Source: Cucumis sativus
Lineage: Eukaryota; Streptophyta; Magnoliopsida; Cucurbitales; Cucurbitaceae
Assembly: GCF_000004075.3 (NCBI RefSeq)
Contig: NC_026658.2
Location: 1,364,001-1,428,000 of the forward strand
DNA: 64,000 nt
Reading direction: 5' to 3'
Under the pieces are notes generated by a model. It was given only the letters and a program-made list of their open reading frames with translations, made no database searches and had not been told where the DNA came from. Positions within the stretch are counted from its first letter, which is position 1. Each line of letters opens with the position of its first letter. Shown here one piece after another: positions 10,835 to 23,734 of the stretch. Position numbers and translations under genes: made by a program.

Positions 10835-13800
10835 AAACTCATCCAATTCAATGCTGAATTAGGATATTTTATTTTTAATTTTTTAGAATCTGAAAAGAAG
10901 AAAGGGTGTATTACTGTAAAGTGGTTTTTGACCTGTCTGTTGATGATGAAAAAGAAGCTTTTTTTTTGTGCAAAGGAAATTCCATTTTGGAGAGTTATGA
11001 TTGTTTGATGAAATGACCATTCAACAAACATCTAAGCAGTGGGGTTCTGTTTCCTGACAAATCCAACCTTTCTTTGTTTCCCAAAATTTAGATTATTATT
11101 TAGTTCACTTTTTATAATTATCAAGTTTACATATTTAAGGCAAAATTTTAAAAACTAAACAAAAATGTTTTATTTTAAAATTTGGCTAATAATAATTCAA
11201 CATAGTATAGAGATTTTTTGAAAATGGTTAAATAATTATAGAATAGAATGGAGTAATTGGTTGACATAATAATCATATGTGTTTGGGAAGAAATATAATC
11301 ATCCAAAGGGGTTGGTAAAGAGTCTTCTTCAACTGATGTTACATTCTTTCAAAATTCAGCAAACCCAAGACTGAAGTTTCATTTTTCTCTTTTCGAGTTT
11401 TTTCTTCACCCATTCATCCACCAACACGTGTTAGGTTCGATCCCCCATTCCAACTACAGTAAGAAAAAGAAATCCTGTTATGAGTCACGTTATTACAAGA
11501 TTTAAGAGCAAAACTTAGTTCCATCGTTCTAGTTTAAGTCATTTTGTTTTAACCATTTTTAATTAAACTCTATTTTTTGTATCGTTCTCATTTTTTACGA
11601 TTTTATTTTTATTCCACCCCATATATTGAAAAATAAACATTTTAGTTGGATACCATGCCTTAAAAAATACATTAATCAAGTTCATTTATTGTTAATACAC
11701 ATGTGATGCGAAGTAGTAAAAGCTGACTGATTTGACGTACACAACAAACAAATCATTCAACCATTAGCAAATAGTTGAATGAAATCAAATCACACAAACT
11801 ATTTCAATATATGTTAGCCTTCTAATTCTTATTTCTGATGCTCTAATGCCACTTAATTCAATTCACCATCTTCATAGTTGTTATACTAGAATTAAAAGAA
11901 AAAAAAAAAAACTAAGTTTGATATAACACTCATCAAAGTTCATGTTGTTAGAGAAGAAGAAACTTCCATATGTATCTGAACGATGCTTTTGGATCATTCC
12001 AAAAGGTTTCATATCTCATCTCCATTATGGTTTTTTTTCAGGAAATTTCAAAGGGGAAAAAAAGAGAGAGAGAGAAAAGAAGTTAAAAGGGTAGGTAAGA
12101 AGGGGTGTTTGAGAATTGTCCGAAGATGGGCAACAAAAGTGAAAGAAGAAGGGATGGGAAATGAGAAGGGGGGGTTTGGTTTGAAAATGAAAATGGATTG
12201 AACGTTACAAACAAAATATAGCAAAGAAAAGAAAGTTGTGTACTGCAAAGTCGTCCTAAAAGTGGCAGCACCCTCCAAAAGAGTACCAACAGCTTTCATC
12301 TCATCTCGATCTCCATCCAACCTTTCTCTCTCTCTCTCTCTCTCTATCTTTTTTACTATAAGAAAACAAATATATTGTCCACCTCCTCTTTATGTAATGC
12401 ACTCAAGTGTTCAGTAGGAAACTGTTTAAGTTAGATTTTTTTTCTTTGTTATGGAAGGAGATGCATAAAATGAGTGCAAATGGAGCTTATTAAGCTTATC
12501 TTCTACGTTCGTCAATACTCATGCTCTTCCACTCTCATATAAATGTAACTATATATATATATATATACTTTTAAATGACTAAATAATGGATCAGTATAAA
12601 CCCAATTCAAACTCAAACTCAACCTTTGATCCAAAGAGTCAAAACTTAAGGATAGAGTCATGAGGCTAACTATTGAAGGTTGGGTCCGCATGATTCGAGC
12701 TCAAACAATGTCTTTAGGCTCTTGCACTTGGACTTGGACTTGAGTTAGAATTTGGGTCTTCACTTGCTTGATTGGCCCAATAATCAAGGTGAAACGAGGG
12801 TGATTAATATATGGATAATTGTAATGGACGATCGTTTGACGAATAATAATTAAGGATATAACAACATTTAAAAAAATTACAAATATAGCAAAACTATCGC
12901 TGATAGACTCGTATGATCTATCGGTGATAGACCAATTTTTACAACATAATCTATCAGTGATAGACTCTATCATTGATAGAATTTGACAAATTTTGTTATA
13001 TTTACAAATTTTTTAAAATGTTGCTATATACTCAGTTAATTTGAATTTAATTGTTAAATTTGCAACTATCCCATTAATTTTTTTCTCCAAAGATTTACGT
13101 TGGACAATTGTTAAAATACATTTTACCCACGACAAAAAAAGGTTTTATAATATAGCAAAATAAACTAAACAATTTTCTTTACAAAATATCGAATCAACTT
13201 TTCAAAGATTCGTTTTAAATGTGCTTCTAGTAGAATTGATTCAAAGAATAAACCCACTAGAATTGTTAACTCACTTTTTGTTTTTTGGTTTTTGGTTTTT
13301 CAATTTATGTACTTCGTCGCTCATGTTTAATCCACACATACTTTTAAAGTTGTTTATATATATATATAGTATTTGAAATTTAAAACGTATATAATAAGCT
13401 TCTAAAATTTTGTTCTTATGGTTTCAAAGAGGTTAGAAAATCATACTCAAAACTATTGAAAATGATTTATTCTATAAAGTATAAATTTTAACTTTAGATC
13501 ATACTTACATTTAAAAATAAAAAATAATTTTACAAAGTCAATTGCAATATGTTTTTGTTCTAAAATCACTATTTAACCCATCAATCCAACCTACACTAAA
13601 TTATTTGCAAACTTAACAAAAACAATTTTTAAATGGATCATTTAACAAAATTGGACATAAATTAGGAAGACCTAAAATTTAACTTAGCACACAATTGATT
13701 TGAACATTTATCATATTTTACCATCAAATAATCAAGCACATGGTTACATCTATGTTGAACTTTTAATTATTAAATTGTTTAATTAAAGAAGGATAACAAC

Positions 13801-14888
13801 GACTGAAATAACTTTCATTAATTCAACACATTACATATTAAACATAAATTAAGTATATATCTATCATTACTTTAAAAAAAATATATTTGCATTTCTAATT
13901 TAATTTATTGGAAGAAAATTAAATTAGTAAGTTTCAATTTAATTTGCATTTTGATATTTTCAGGTTTGTGTAAGTTCGATATATTATATTGTAATAGAAA
14001 AATCCACGAAATAATCCACAAACTAACCCATGCAAATCAGTACATTGTAAGTATTATTATTGATATATTAGCAATAATCAAACTGATAGTATATATTAAT
14101 CACATAATAGAATTTGAAACCTAAACAAACTCTTGTATTAATTTAAACCTCACTAATAATTGTATTAGTTTCTTTAGAAATATCAATTCATACACATATG
14201 TATAAAATTTTAAGAGTAGTATCAATTAAATTTGAATCATAAACTAGCAATTGTATTAATTTAAATTCTAAACTTTTATAATGTATTTAGTGTTTTGGTT
14301 GATTGAAATAGTAAGTTTTACATGATATATATTGACTTTGACAAATAAAATTTGAAGAAGAGTGCAAATTGATACACATACGAAAGTTTATCGTTTTTAT
14401 CTTGATACGATTATCCGTTCAAGTTTTTGAATGATAAAGTTTAGAAGTACACATTAATATTTGTATGAACTTTTCATGGGTTACTGATATACTTTGTGAG
14501 AATATGACTGATGCACCATGTATTATTAATTAAGTAAAAAAAGATTACTAATATGTACATTTTCATTCCCATACATAATTTTGTACAAATCCTCACCAAA
14601 AGATTGAAGTTTCTGATTTTGGAACTTTTTATCTTTAGGAATGAAACACTTCATATTTTAATCTCAATAGCTTTTTTTGGAAGACAAAAAATAAATATCA
14701 GAACTTTTTTCTTTTATTTATTTGAAAAAAATAGCAACTATAAGGGACTGATAATAAGATAGTATCCATTCTGATTAAAATTGATTTAACAAGTAAGAGT
14801 AAAATAATATAGCAAATACAAATGTGTTATCATATCTATCAACAATTTAAAATGCTTCTGGTTCAATTCAAGTAATAGCCCATATGAA
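10835..14888. other. Intergenic AT-rich spacer between CORYNE and the PAL array
   Basis: No gene was recognised. Contents seen: a CACGTG G-box at 11425-11430, a tRNA-like B box GGTTCGATCCC at 11434-11444 without a cloverleaf, a (TC)n tract at 12325-12345, a (TA)n tract near 12549-12567, and the inverted-repeat element at 12854-13030. From 13040 to 14850 the sequence is very AT-rich, with only chance open frames. Confidence 0.6.
12854..13030. mobile_element. MITE-like element with long terminal inverted repeats
   Basis: The left end (12854-12894, containing ACAAATATAGCAAAAC) and the right end (12990-13030, containing TTTTGTTATATTTACAAA) are imperfect inverted complements of about 40 bp. Between them are several small palindromes of the type CTATCGGTGATAG and CTATCAGTGATAG. 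There is no coding capacity. This structure fits a non-autonomous DNA transposon; related shorter copies occur elsewhere in the window. Confidence 0.65.
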
Positions 14889-16990
14889 TTAGCAAATGGG
14901 AAGGGGTGCTCCATTCCACTCCTTCAAGCATTCGAAGATCGAATCGATCATCTTTCCTTGACTTAAAGCAGTGAATACCTTCTCGCACTCTTCTCCTGGA
15001 GAAATTACCTTTTCGCCGGTTAGCAATCTTGTTCCCAACTCCTCTCTCACAAATTTGTATAATGGGTAAGACCTGCAATCCTTGATTTGATTTTCAATTT
15101 TGGAATTTCCATTTTCATATGCCAGCCTTACGTTTTCTACCTCCTTTGGTAAGATTGCCTTCAACTCCTCTTCGAAAGCACCAATCTTTTGGAAGATTGA
15201 GGTGTTCTCGTTCGTTTCGCTATCACCATTTTTAAGTGCATGCTCGACAAGGATTTGCCTTAACTTCTGCATAAGAGGGTAGGTAGCACTGCATGGATCA
15301 TCTATGTATGCAAAAGTGTATTCTCTGTCGACAACTTTGAGTAAATCTTTCTCACAAAATCTTGATGGATGAAGTGCGCCATTGGAAGAGGTAGTCAACA
15401 CTTTTTTTGCTACTTGGCTAACTGTGCTTTTCACCTCGCTCTTCAAGTTCTCCTCCAAATGCCTCAAGTCAATTGCTTGACATAAAGCAACTAAGAATGT
15501 GGAAGACATGAGTTTAAGAATATCGATGGCTTCAGCTGTTTTCCTTGAGGAAATTAAACCAAGAGAGTTAACATCTTGGTTGTGTTGCTCGGCGCTTTGG
15601 ACGTGACTTGTGACAGGATTTGCAAGATATTGAAGCTCAGAGCAATAAGAAGCCATGGCAATTTCAGCACCTTTAAAGCCATAATCCAAGCTTGGATTTC
15701 TACTTGCAGAAAGGTTAGAAGGCAAACCGTTATTGTAAAAATCATTGACTAATTCTGAAAATTGAGCAAACATTAGCTTTCCAATGGATGCAACGGCCAA
15801 ACGAGTGTTGTCCATAGAAACTCCAATCGGCGTTCCTTGGAAGTTACCTCCATGTAGCGCCTTGTTTCTTGAAACATCAATCAAAGGGTTGTCATTAACT
15901 GAATTAATTTCCCGCCTCAATTGACTTGGTGGAGAAACGAATCACTTCAATCAAAGGACCCAACCATTGAGGAGAAGTTCTAAGAGCGTAACGATCTTGT
16001 TTGGGCTTTTGGAGAGGATCCATTTCATGCAATTTCTTTGCCGTTTTCATGTAGGAGCTTCCATCTAAAATGTGCTCCATGATTGCAGCTGCTTCAATTT
16101 GACCAGGATGGTGCTTCAACTTATGGGTCAAATGGTCGGTGAATTCGGGCTTTCCTTGCATCACCTCAGCAAATATGGCCGATAAAATTTCAGACAAAAC
16201 GGCTAAAATATTTGCCTCAAAGAGAACAATGGAAGCCAATCCAGAACCGACGGCAGTGCCATTAACAAGAGCAAGACCTTCCTTAGGCTGCAATTCAAAG
16301 AACCCAGAATCAATACCAGCCTGTGTAAAAGCAGCCTTTGCATCAAGGGTTTCTCCATTCGGTCCAATAGCTTTTGAATTGTGACGACCGGTAAGCAACC
16401 CCGCAATATAAGACAAAGGAACCAAATCTCCCGAAGCAGTAATTGTTCCTCGAAGTGGCAAACATGGAGTGACGTTGTGGTTCAAGAGATTAGTAATGGC
16501 TTCCAAAATCTCGAATCGAATGCCAGAATACCCTTGAAGAAGAGTGTTGATTCTCACCAACATAGCTGCTCTTGTTGCAGAGTGAGGCAAAGTGTGATTT
16601 GATTCACTTCCATTTCCAAAGATGCCAGAATTCAAAAACCGAATCAACTCCTTTTGAAGAGCTCCACCTTGATTGGTCCTTCTATGGGAAGTAGCACCAA
16701 AGCCAGTAGTGACACCATAACTATCAGTGCCTTTAGCTAGCTTTGACACCGGCCCTTGCAGACTCAGCCAATTCCACAAGAACATCATTATCACGGGTGG
16801 CAATGGCAGCAACCTGAGAAATGGTGAGAGTTTCTCCTCCAAGCTTCACCAGAGGCCTTCGGTACTCTTCCACCATCCGTTTCACCTCATCCAAATGACT
16901 TCCCTTCATGGACTCAGCCGCCAAACCCCAATTGAGTGGATCCTGACCCTTCATGCACAAGCTCTCTAACGAACCATTTTGACAAGCCAT
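14889..16990 (-). pseudogene. PAL: PAL-A: broken phenylalanine ammonia-lyase copy, minus strand
   Basis: Read from ATG at 16990 to TAA at 14889, this is a full-length intronless PAL. It starts [12 protein letters not shown], a few residues shorter at the N terminus than its neighbours, and ends with the family's NGAPLPIC. Two lesions break the frame. A 26-bp deletion at 16735/16736 removes SDWVMESM and neighbouring bases, so GCTAGC runs straight into TAA. One extra C at 15915/15916 shifts the frame just after KSIE. The MIO-forming Ala-Ser-Gly is still encoded between the lesions. Apart from these changes the coding region is almost the same as PAL-B. Either this is a recent pseudogene, or one or both lesions are assembly errors or allele-specific. 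No intron explains the gap. Confidence 0.9.
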
Positions 16991-17122
16991 AGCAGTACGA
17001 AGAAGGGAAAAAATAGAGGTAAAGGGAGAAAAATAGAAAAAGAATGAAGTAATAAAAGAAGAGATCAAGAATTGAATAAAATGAGAGTGTTGTTTATGGT
17101 GATAGTCTGAGAAGAAAGGTTG

Positions 17123-17151
17123 TTAAATAGAGAAAGCATTGTGTGTTAGGT
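17123..17151 (-). promoter_or_regulatory. PAL-A promoter core: ACCTAAC MYB element and TATTTAA box
   Basis: On the minus strand ACCTAAC (17151-17145, an AC-III type MYB site) precedes TATTTAA (17129-17123) by 15 bp. The box lies about 135 bp before the ATG. The same pair occurs in front of the three intact copies, so the promoter of the broken gene looks undamaged. AC elements bind R2R3-MYB activators of phenylpropanoid genes (established for this class of site). Confidence 0.6.
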
Positions 17152-18762
17152 GAAGGAAAAGTGGTGGAAACAGCACACCAGTAAGAAGGAATTAGGAAAT
17201 GAATGGTTGGTTGAGAAATTATCTCTTTACTGACTTTCAATGGTCAAAATAGATCGATTCCAATTTTAAAATTTATATACATTACTTTGGCGGCTGTTTT
17301 GGACGTCGTTGATCTTTCTTTGTTTTGGGAGACCAAAATTTTTATCCAAAATTTTCCATTTCCACAGGACGAAATTATAATTAATTGAACGATAGGTAAT
17401 AAAAAAAAAAATGAATCTATCATATTATAATATAAAATAGGAGTCCAATTAATTAATTATATGTTCACCAACCAATGGCACTCAGACTCTCTCTCACCTC
17501 ATCTTTTTCTAACTTAAGACTATTTTTTTAATTAAAAGACCTAAGTGGATTGAATAAAATTAACGAAGTTACGTGCCATATTATTCTATTCATACATACA
17601 TATAACTACCACCCACCCATATGAAACATATTGGACTTTTACCTACTTTCTCAAATCTCACCCATTACAAAAATTTGATCTTTTTTTATGAGTTTTGTTT
17701 TAATTTAATCCTTTTTGTAATTTAGACTTACTTGAAATTTAGTTCTTATGCTCTATCGGTTTTAGTCAAATTTCATCATTATTGCCATATATATTGACAA
17801 TTTCTTTCTCATGGGGTAGTTTTCTATTTGGGTTATTGTGTTAGTTAACAGTAACACAATGAAGTTTGAGGGACAAAAGCTGTATTTTATAGAAATAATT
17901 CAAAAATAATATCCACATAATATATTGTTTGTTTCAATTTTGTAAATAATTGTTTGTTTTTCATTGATAAGAATCTTTATGTTATATGTGTCCTTGAATA
18001 TATGAGAACCTTGAATTAAACCTATGAATTGAAAATATTATACCAATTGATGTGTATATATATATATATTCTATTAGCTTAATTAAATGGAACAATTTTC
18101 ATATATAAGTACTAAAGTTAGTTTTAGCCTTTTCAAAACTAAAATTAAAATAGGTTTAAAAAGATAACATTTGAAATTTAAATTCTTTTTCTCTTCGTCT
18201 TTTATTATTGGTTTTCATTTTTCTTGAATAAAGTAGTTGAGTTCGTAGTCAAATTCAAAAAACAAAAATTATATTTTATAAAAATATAAATAGGTATTAA
18301 ATCAAGTTGCTTTTAGATCTAAAAATATTAAATTAATTTATGGACCAACATATAAGAAAAATAATCTAATTTAGAACTAAATACATTGAATTATTTTCAG
18401 ATATAAAATTAAACCAAAAATATTTAGAGCAAAATATTAGGATCTATTATAGTTATTAAAATAGTGGTTGGGTAGTACAATGATATTTGTGTTCAAATTA
18501 CAAGAGATTTGAAAACTAAAACTATTGCATGTAAGTGTATCTTTTTCTTAAAAATAAATAAAAACGGTTTTGAAAAAACGAAGTTGGAATCAAAGAAATT
18601 CACATGATTAAGTTCACCAAACACTTGATTGAAAGCACATCAATACTGACCCAATGAATAAGAGTAAGATTGGTATTATATATATATATTATTCTTTGAC
18701 CTTTTTGTTTCCACACCAAACCTCCCTACTCTCTCTTTCCTCAACGCTTCCTTTAGTCCTTT

Positions 18763-18829
18763 ACCTAACAGGCCATCGTCTCCCCCACTTTACCCAATGC
18801 CTTACTGATCAAAAACTCTCTCTATTTAA
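18763..18829 (+). promoter_or_regulatory. PAL-B promoter core: ACCTAAC element and TATTTAA box
   Basis: ACCTAAC is at 18763-18769 and CTCTATTTAA ends at 18829, with 53 bp between them, against 14-15 bp in the other three copies. The TATA-like box lies 138 bp before the ATG. The wider spacing may change the response to MYB factors; that is inference. Confidence 0.55.
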
Positions 18830-18966
18830 TCACAACTTCATCTTCCCCATTTCTCTTCAAATCTCATCACCAAATAACCAATTCAATTTGATACTTGAAC
18901 TCCTATCTTCGTTCAACTCCTTCTACTAATCTTATATCTTTGTCGTTTATACAAATACAATTATAC

Positions 18967-21108
18967 ATGGCTCAGAAGGTTTGTGCTAACCAAAATGGTT
19001 CGGTGGAGACCTTGTGCAATACCCATCAGGATCCACTCAACTGGGGTTTGGCAGCTGAGTCCATGAAGGGAAGTCATTTGGATGAGGTGAAACGGATGGT
19101 GGAAGAATATCGAAGGCCTCTGGTGAAGCTTGGAGGAGAAACTCTCACCATTTCTCAGGTTGCTGCCATTGCCACTCGTGATAATGATGTTCTTGTGGAA
19201 TTGGCTGAGTCTGCAAGGGCCGGTGTCAAAGCTAGCAGCGATTGGGTGATGGAGAGCATGGGTAAAGGCACTGATAGTTATGGTGTCACTACTGGCTTTG
19301 GTGCTACTTCCCATAGAAGGACCAATCAAGGTGGAGCTCTTCAAAAGGAGTTGATTCGGTTTTTGAATTCTGGCATCTTTGGAAATGGAAGTGAATCAAA
19401 TCACACTTTGCCTCACTCTGCAACAAGAGCAGCTATGTTGGTGAGAATCAACACTCTTCTTCAAGGGTATTCTGGCATTCGATTCGAGATTTTGGAAGCC
19501 ATTACTAATCTCTTGAACCACAACGTCACTCCATGTTTGCCACTTCGAGGAACAATTACTGCTTCGGGAGATTTGGTTCCTTTGTCTTATATTGCGGGGT
19601 TGCTTACCGGTCGTCACAATTCAAAAGCTATTGGACCGAATGGAGAAACCCTTGATGCAAAGGCTGCTTTTACACAGGCTGGTATTGATTCTGGGTTCTT
19701 TGAATTGCAGCCTAAGGAAGGTCTTGCTCTTGTTAATGGCACTGCCGTCGGTTCTGGATTGGCTTCCATTGTTCTCTTTGAGGCAAATATTTTAGCCGTT
19801 TTGTCTGAAATTTTATCGGCCATATTTGCTGAGGTGATGCAAGGAAAGCCCGAATTCACCGACCATTTGACCCATAAGTTGAAGCACCATCCTGGTCAAA
19901 TTGAAGCAGCTGCAATCATGGAGCACATTTTAGATGGAAGCTCCTACATGAAAACGGCAAAGAAATTGCATGAAATGGATCCTCTCCAAAAGCCCAAACA
20001 AGATCGTTACGCTCTTAGAACTTCTCCTCAATGGTTGGGTCCTTTGATTGAAGTGATTCGTTTCTCCACTAAGTCAATTGAGCGGGAAATTAATTCAGTT
20101 AATGACAACCCTTTGATTGATGTTTCAAGAAACAAGGCGCTACATGGAGGTAACTTCCAAGGAACGCCGATTGGAGTTTCTATGGACAACACTCGTTTGG
20201 CCGTTGCATCCATTGGAAAGCTAATGTTTGCTCAATTTTCAGAATTAGTCAATGATTTTTACAATAATGGTTTGCCTTCTAACCTTTCTGCAAGTAGAAA
20301 TCCAAGCTTGGATTATGGCTTTAAAGGTGCTGAAATTGCCATGGCTTCTTACTGCTCTGAGCTTCAATATCTTGCAAATCCCGTGACAAGTCACGTCCAA
20401 AGCGCCGAGCAACACAACCAAGATGTTAACTCTCTTGGTTTAATTTCCTCAAGGAAAACAGCTGAAGCCATCGATATTCTTAAACTCATGTCTTCCACAT
20501 TCTTAGTTGCTTTATGTCAAGCAATTGACTTGAGGCATTTGGAGGAAAACTTGAAGAGCGTGGTGAAAAGCACAGTTAGCCAAGTAGCAAAAAAAGTGTT
20601 GACTACCTCTTCCAATGGCGCACTTCATCCATCAAGATTTTGTGAGAAAGATTTACTCAAAGTTGTTGACAGAGAATACACTTTTGCATACATAGATGAT
20701 CCATGCAGTGCTACCTACCCTCTTATGCAGAAGTTAAGGCAAATTCTTGTCGAGCATGCACTTAAAAATGGTGATAGCGAAACGAACGAAAACACCTCAA
20801 TCTTCCAAAAGATTGGTGCTTTCGAAGAGGAGTTGAAGGCAATCTTACCAAAGGAGGTAGAAAACGTAAGGTTGGCATATGAGAATGGAAATTCCGAAAT
20901 TGAAAATCAAATCAAGGATTGCAGGTCTTACCCATTATACAAATTTGTGAGAGAGGAGTTGGGAACAAGATTGCTAACCGGCGAAAAGGTAATTTCTCCA
21001 GGAGAAGAGTGCGAGAAGGTATTCACTGCTTTAAGTCAAGGAAAGATGATCGATTCGATCTTCGAATGCTTGAAGGAGTGGAATGGAGCACCCCTTCCTA
21101 TTTGCTAA
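18967..21108 (+). CDS. PAL: PAL-B: phenylalanine ammonia-lyase, intact
   Basis: Removes ammonia from L-phenylalanine to give trans-cinnamate, the entry step of phenylpropanoid synthesis; active as a cytosolic tetramer (family knowledge). One uninterrupted frame of 713 residues, the usual plant length. The MIO cofactor motif is [17 protein letters not shown] with Ala199-Ser200-Gly201. Phe132 in RFLNSGIFG is the residue that favours phenylalanine over tyrosine. The catalytic region [14 protein letters not shown] and the C terminus NGAPLPIC are present. Translation starts at MAQKVCANQ; the frame is open upstream to 18895 but has no ATG there. Its closest relative in the window is the broken PAL-A; against PAL-C and PAL-D it differs in the N terminus ([15 protein letters not shown]) and in [14 protein letters not shown]. 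The conserved PAL intron is absent. Confidence 0.97.
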   Translation: MAQKVCANQNGSVETLCNTHQDPLNWGLAAESMKGSHLDEVKRMVEEYRRPLVKLGGETLTISQVAAIATRDNDVLVELAESARAGVKASSDWVMESMGKGTDSYGVTTGFGATSHRRTNQGGALQKELIRFLNSGIFGNGSESNHTLPHSATRAAMLVRINTLLQGYSGIRFEILEAITNLLNHNVTPCLPLRGTITASGDLVPLSYIAGLLTGRHNSKAIGPNGETLDAKAAFTQAGIDSGFFELQPKEGLALVNGTAVGSGLASIVLFEANILAVLSEILSAIFAEVMQGKPEFTDHLTHKLKHHPGQIEAAAIMEHILDGSSYMKTAKKLHEMDPLQKPKQDRYALRTSPQWLGPLIEVIRFSTKSIEREINSVNDNPLIDVSRNKALHGGNFQGTPIGVSMDNTRLAVASIGKLMFAQFSELVNDFYNNGLPSNLSASRNPSLDYGFKGAEIAMASYCSELQYLANPVTSHVQSAEQHNQDVNSLGLISSRKTAEAIDILKLMSSTFLVALCQAIDLRHLEENLKSVVKSTVSQVAKKVLTTSSNGALHPSRFCEKDLLKVVDREYTFAYIDDPCSATYPLMQKLRQILVEHALKNGDSETNENTSIFQKIGAFEEELKAILPKEVENVRLAYENGNSEIENQIKDCRSYPLYKFVREELGTRLLTGEKVISPGEECEKVFTALSQGKMIDSIFECLKEWNGAPLPIC

Positions 21109-23734
21109 TAGCTTATAATAATTCTTATGCTATTCGTTTAGTTGGACGATGCATTTCTCAAATTATTGAAAGATATATGATTACATTTTGTATTGGCTAT
21201 TGTTTTTCATTCACATTTTAAATCAATTTTAAACACAATTGATATCCACATGTAACTTTTATTTTTTGAATAATCACCATATACATTATATTTTGACATA
21301 ATTTATGAGTATTGCACAAAATTATTATGGAATGGAAGTGTATTAGTAAGACTTCGTGCACTTAATACTATATAATGCCTCAGTGATATTATATATATTT
21401 TGGTAATGTATATCAGTAAGGTAATTAAAAAATGGCAAGCAGTATAAATTAATCTATCCTCCAGTTGTATTAATTAAAACCTATTTTGATAATTTATATC
21501 GAGTTATAATTGATTTAATTGCGACACACCTTTCTCTAAATCTTGCTTTACTTCTCAATTTTCATAGTCAATCGAGTTAGACTCTCTTTATACAATAATA
21601 CCTTTGAATACCGTTCACATGCATTAATTGTCAAACACATGTATACTTTTTTCATATGTTGATTTTACAAAAAATAAAGGATTATTAGAGGCTACACGGT
21701 TGATTAACTTTAAGGATTTAATTAATATAATTATATAAATCATTTTACATATATAAGATTTATCTTCAAACGAAACAAGAAGGTAAAATGATATAGTTAC
21801 GAAAGTTCGAAAATACAATTATTAGTTCATCAAATTGATAATACTTTTAACTTTTTTTCTTTACTACAACTCCTATAAGGTTTAGAAAATATAAATTGAT
21901 ATTTTCTTCAAAAACAAATATATACAAATTTGTCTTAGCATATCTATCGATAACATACTTACTAATGTAATAATTTGGATAGACAAATAACATTTTACTA
22001 TATTTTAAAACATTTTCAACAGTTTTATCATTTTAAAGTCATTCTTACGTTTAATAATTTTCATAGTATCGGTTTGACAGTTATTTTTAATTTTTCTCAA
22101 ATTTCATTTTATATGACTTTTTTTTTGTTGTTATATGTAAAGAGGAAAAGTGTAGACACCCTTGAAGTTCATTTATTTTTATTTTTAAACTAAATAATTT
22201 GGGACTCTTACGTATATATATTTATAATATATATGTTAGTTGAGATAGAATCACTCTCTCATTTTCTAAAAATTTAGGGTTAGGTTAGTAAGAAATCTCC
22301 AACTAACATATTAAGTTTAATCAAATTATATTAACAACAAAAGTAAATGAGTCAAAAGGTTCACCAACCCCATCTTTCACACTCTCATATCTATATTTGA
22401 AAGCAATGATATATAAATGGATGAATTAAAGTTATGTGAGTGTTCAACGAAGGTGTGCTCCAATATCATAACTCCACATTTATAATATACTTAATTCATC
22501 CTTTTATTTAACTAACATAACAATAATTATATATATATATATATGCACCATATTGGACTTCCAAATTCTTTAACTAAACAAGACATAATTTTCACATCAA
22601 ATAATATCACACATGGAAATAACATACTGTCAAATAAACTATAAATAAAAGTTATTACCAAGGCAATTTGGGGTTGGAATGCCTTCTTGACATGATTAAT
22701 CTTCTACAAACTTAAGTGCCTACTAGAAGTCTATTAGCGACTATCAATGTCTATTTTGCTATATTTATAATTTTTAATCAAATACTAGCTATTTTATGAT
22801 ATTTAAAAGTTATATATTTATTGTATATTTTGGCTTACTACCCAACTTCTTGTTTTCTAAAATGTTGGAAGAATTATTTTAAGTCATTGTTATGAATCTC
22901 TGACATAGATATACCATTGTAAAATTGGTTTTCACATGTTTGGTTCACAATTATTCAAAGCGATTTGTATATATTAAAAGGTGGTGGTGAATTACTATAT
23001 TTAATTTGTGATTTTAGAATTACATATACATCACTAATTTGTTTTTTTAAAAAAGAAAATCAGTACATAGGTGATGCAAATTTTAATTTTAAAGAAACAA
23101 ATTAAAAAGGTGGACTATAATTTTGTGGGTAATTGATTGCCTCAATCACCCTAATAATAAAAGTACATTTTAATTATGGATCAAACATAGTTCCAAATTA
23201 TTTTTAGATTTTTGTAAAATGATGTTAATATTTGTCAAACATTAAATCTTTAAAAACAATTATAAAGTCATTTTAATCAAAGAAGAATGAGTAATATATC
23301 AATTAAACGTACCAAATGCCACAGAAAAAAGAAAAAAAACTTGAGAGAAACTTTATTCCTCTATTCTATAATTTAAAAAAAATCACATGGAGTAAAAGAA
23401 AGTGAGAGGGAGGTGGCCAGCAAACGAAAAAATAGTACTGGCGATCAACTTTGACCATATATATATATATATATATATACACATAAAATAGGATTATGAT
23501 TATTCTTATCATTACTACTTTTGACCTTTCTTTTTCCACACCAAACAAACTCCCACCTCTCTCTTTCCTCAATCCTTCCTAAGTCCTCTACCTAACACAC
23601 ACCTCTTCTCTATTTAACCACAAAGCTTCTCATTTTCTCTTCACAAAATCAACTCAGCAACCATTTCAAACCCAATTCAAATTTATCCACTCTCATTATT
23701 CCTTACTCTCTGTGCAGTACACTCTTAAATTAAA
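21109..23734. other. Spacer between PAL-B and PAL-C
   Basis: AT-rich intergenic DNA. From about 22275 onward it resembles the sequence upstream of PAL-D (from about 27651), marking the left end of the tandem duplication. A remnant of the CTATC/GATAG-type element may lie near 22715-22800. A (TA)n tract at 23459-23480 sits before the core promoter. No gene was seen. Confidence 0.6.
23590..23617 (+). promoter_or_regulatory. PAL-C promoter core: ACCTAAC element and TATTTAA box
   Basis: ACCTAAC at 23590-23596 is followed after 14 bp by TATTTAA at 23611-23617, about 118 bp before the ATG. Upstream, CCACACCAAACAAACTCCCACC-like sequence near 23536-23557 resembles the AC-rich Box P of PAL promoters. 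Confidence 0.6.

Larger units (their letters stand above)
16991..18966. other. Bidirectional promoter region between PAL-A and PAL-B
   Basis: About 2 kb separates the two divergent start codons. The PAL-A core promoter is near 17123-17151 and the PAL-B core near 18763-18829. The middle (17400-18650) is AT-rich and has no recognisable gene. Unlike the coding arms, the two halves of this region show no obvious inverted similarity beyond the short promoter motifs. Confidence 0.7.

Noticed and set aside
11434..11444. tRNA gene suggested by GGTTCGATCCC
   Set aside because: No A box, anticodon arm or acceptor stem pairs around it; at most a SINE remnant or chance.
16733..16842. PAL-A deletion read as an intron or alternative start
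   Set aside because: The missing 26 bp are absent from the DNA itself compared with the other copies, and no splice sites surround the junction.
18895..18966. N-terminal extension of 24 residues on PAL-B
   Set aside because: The frame is open upstream but contains no ATG; the family N terminus starts at 18967.
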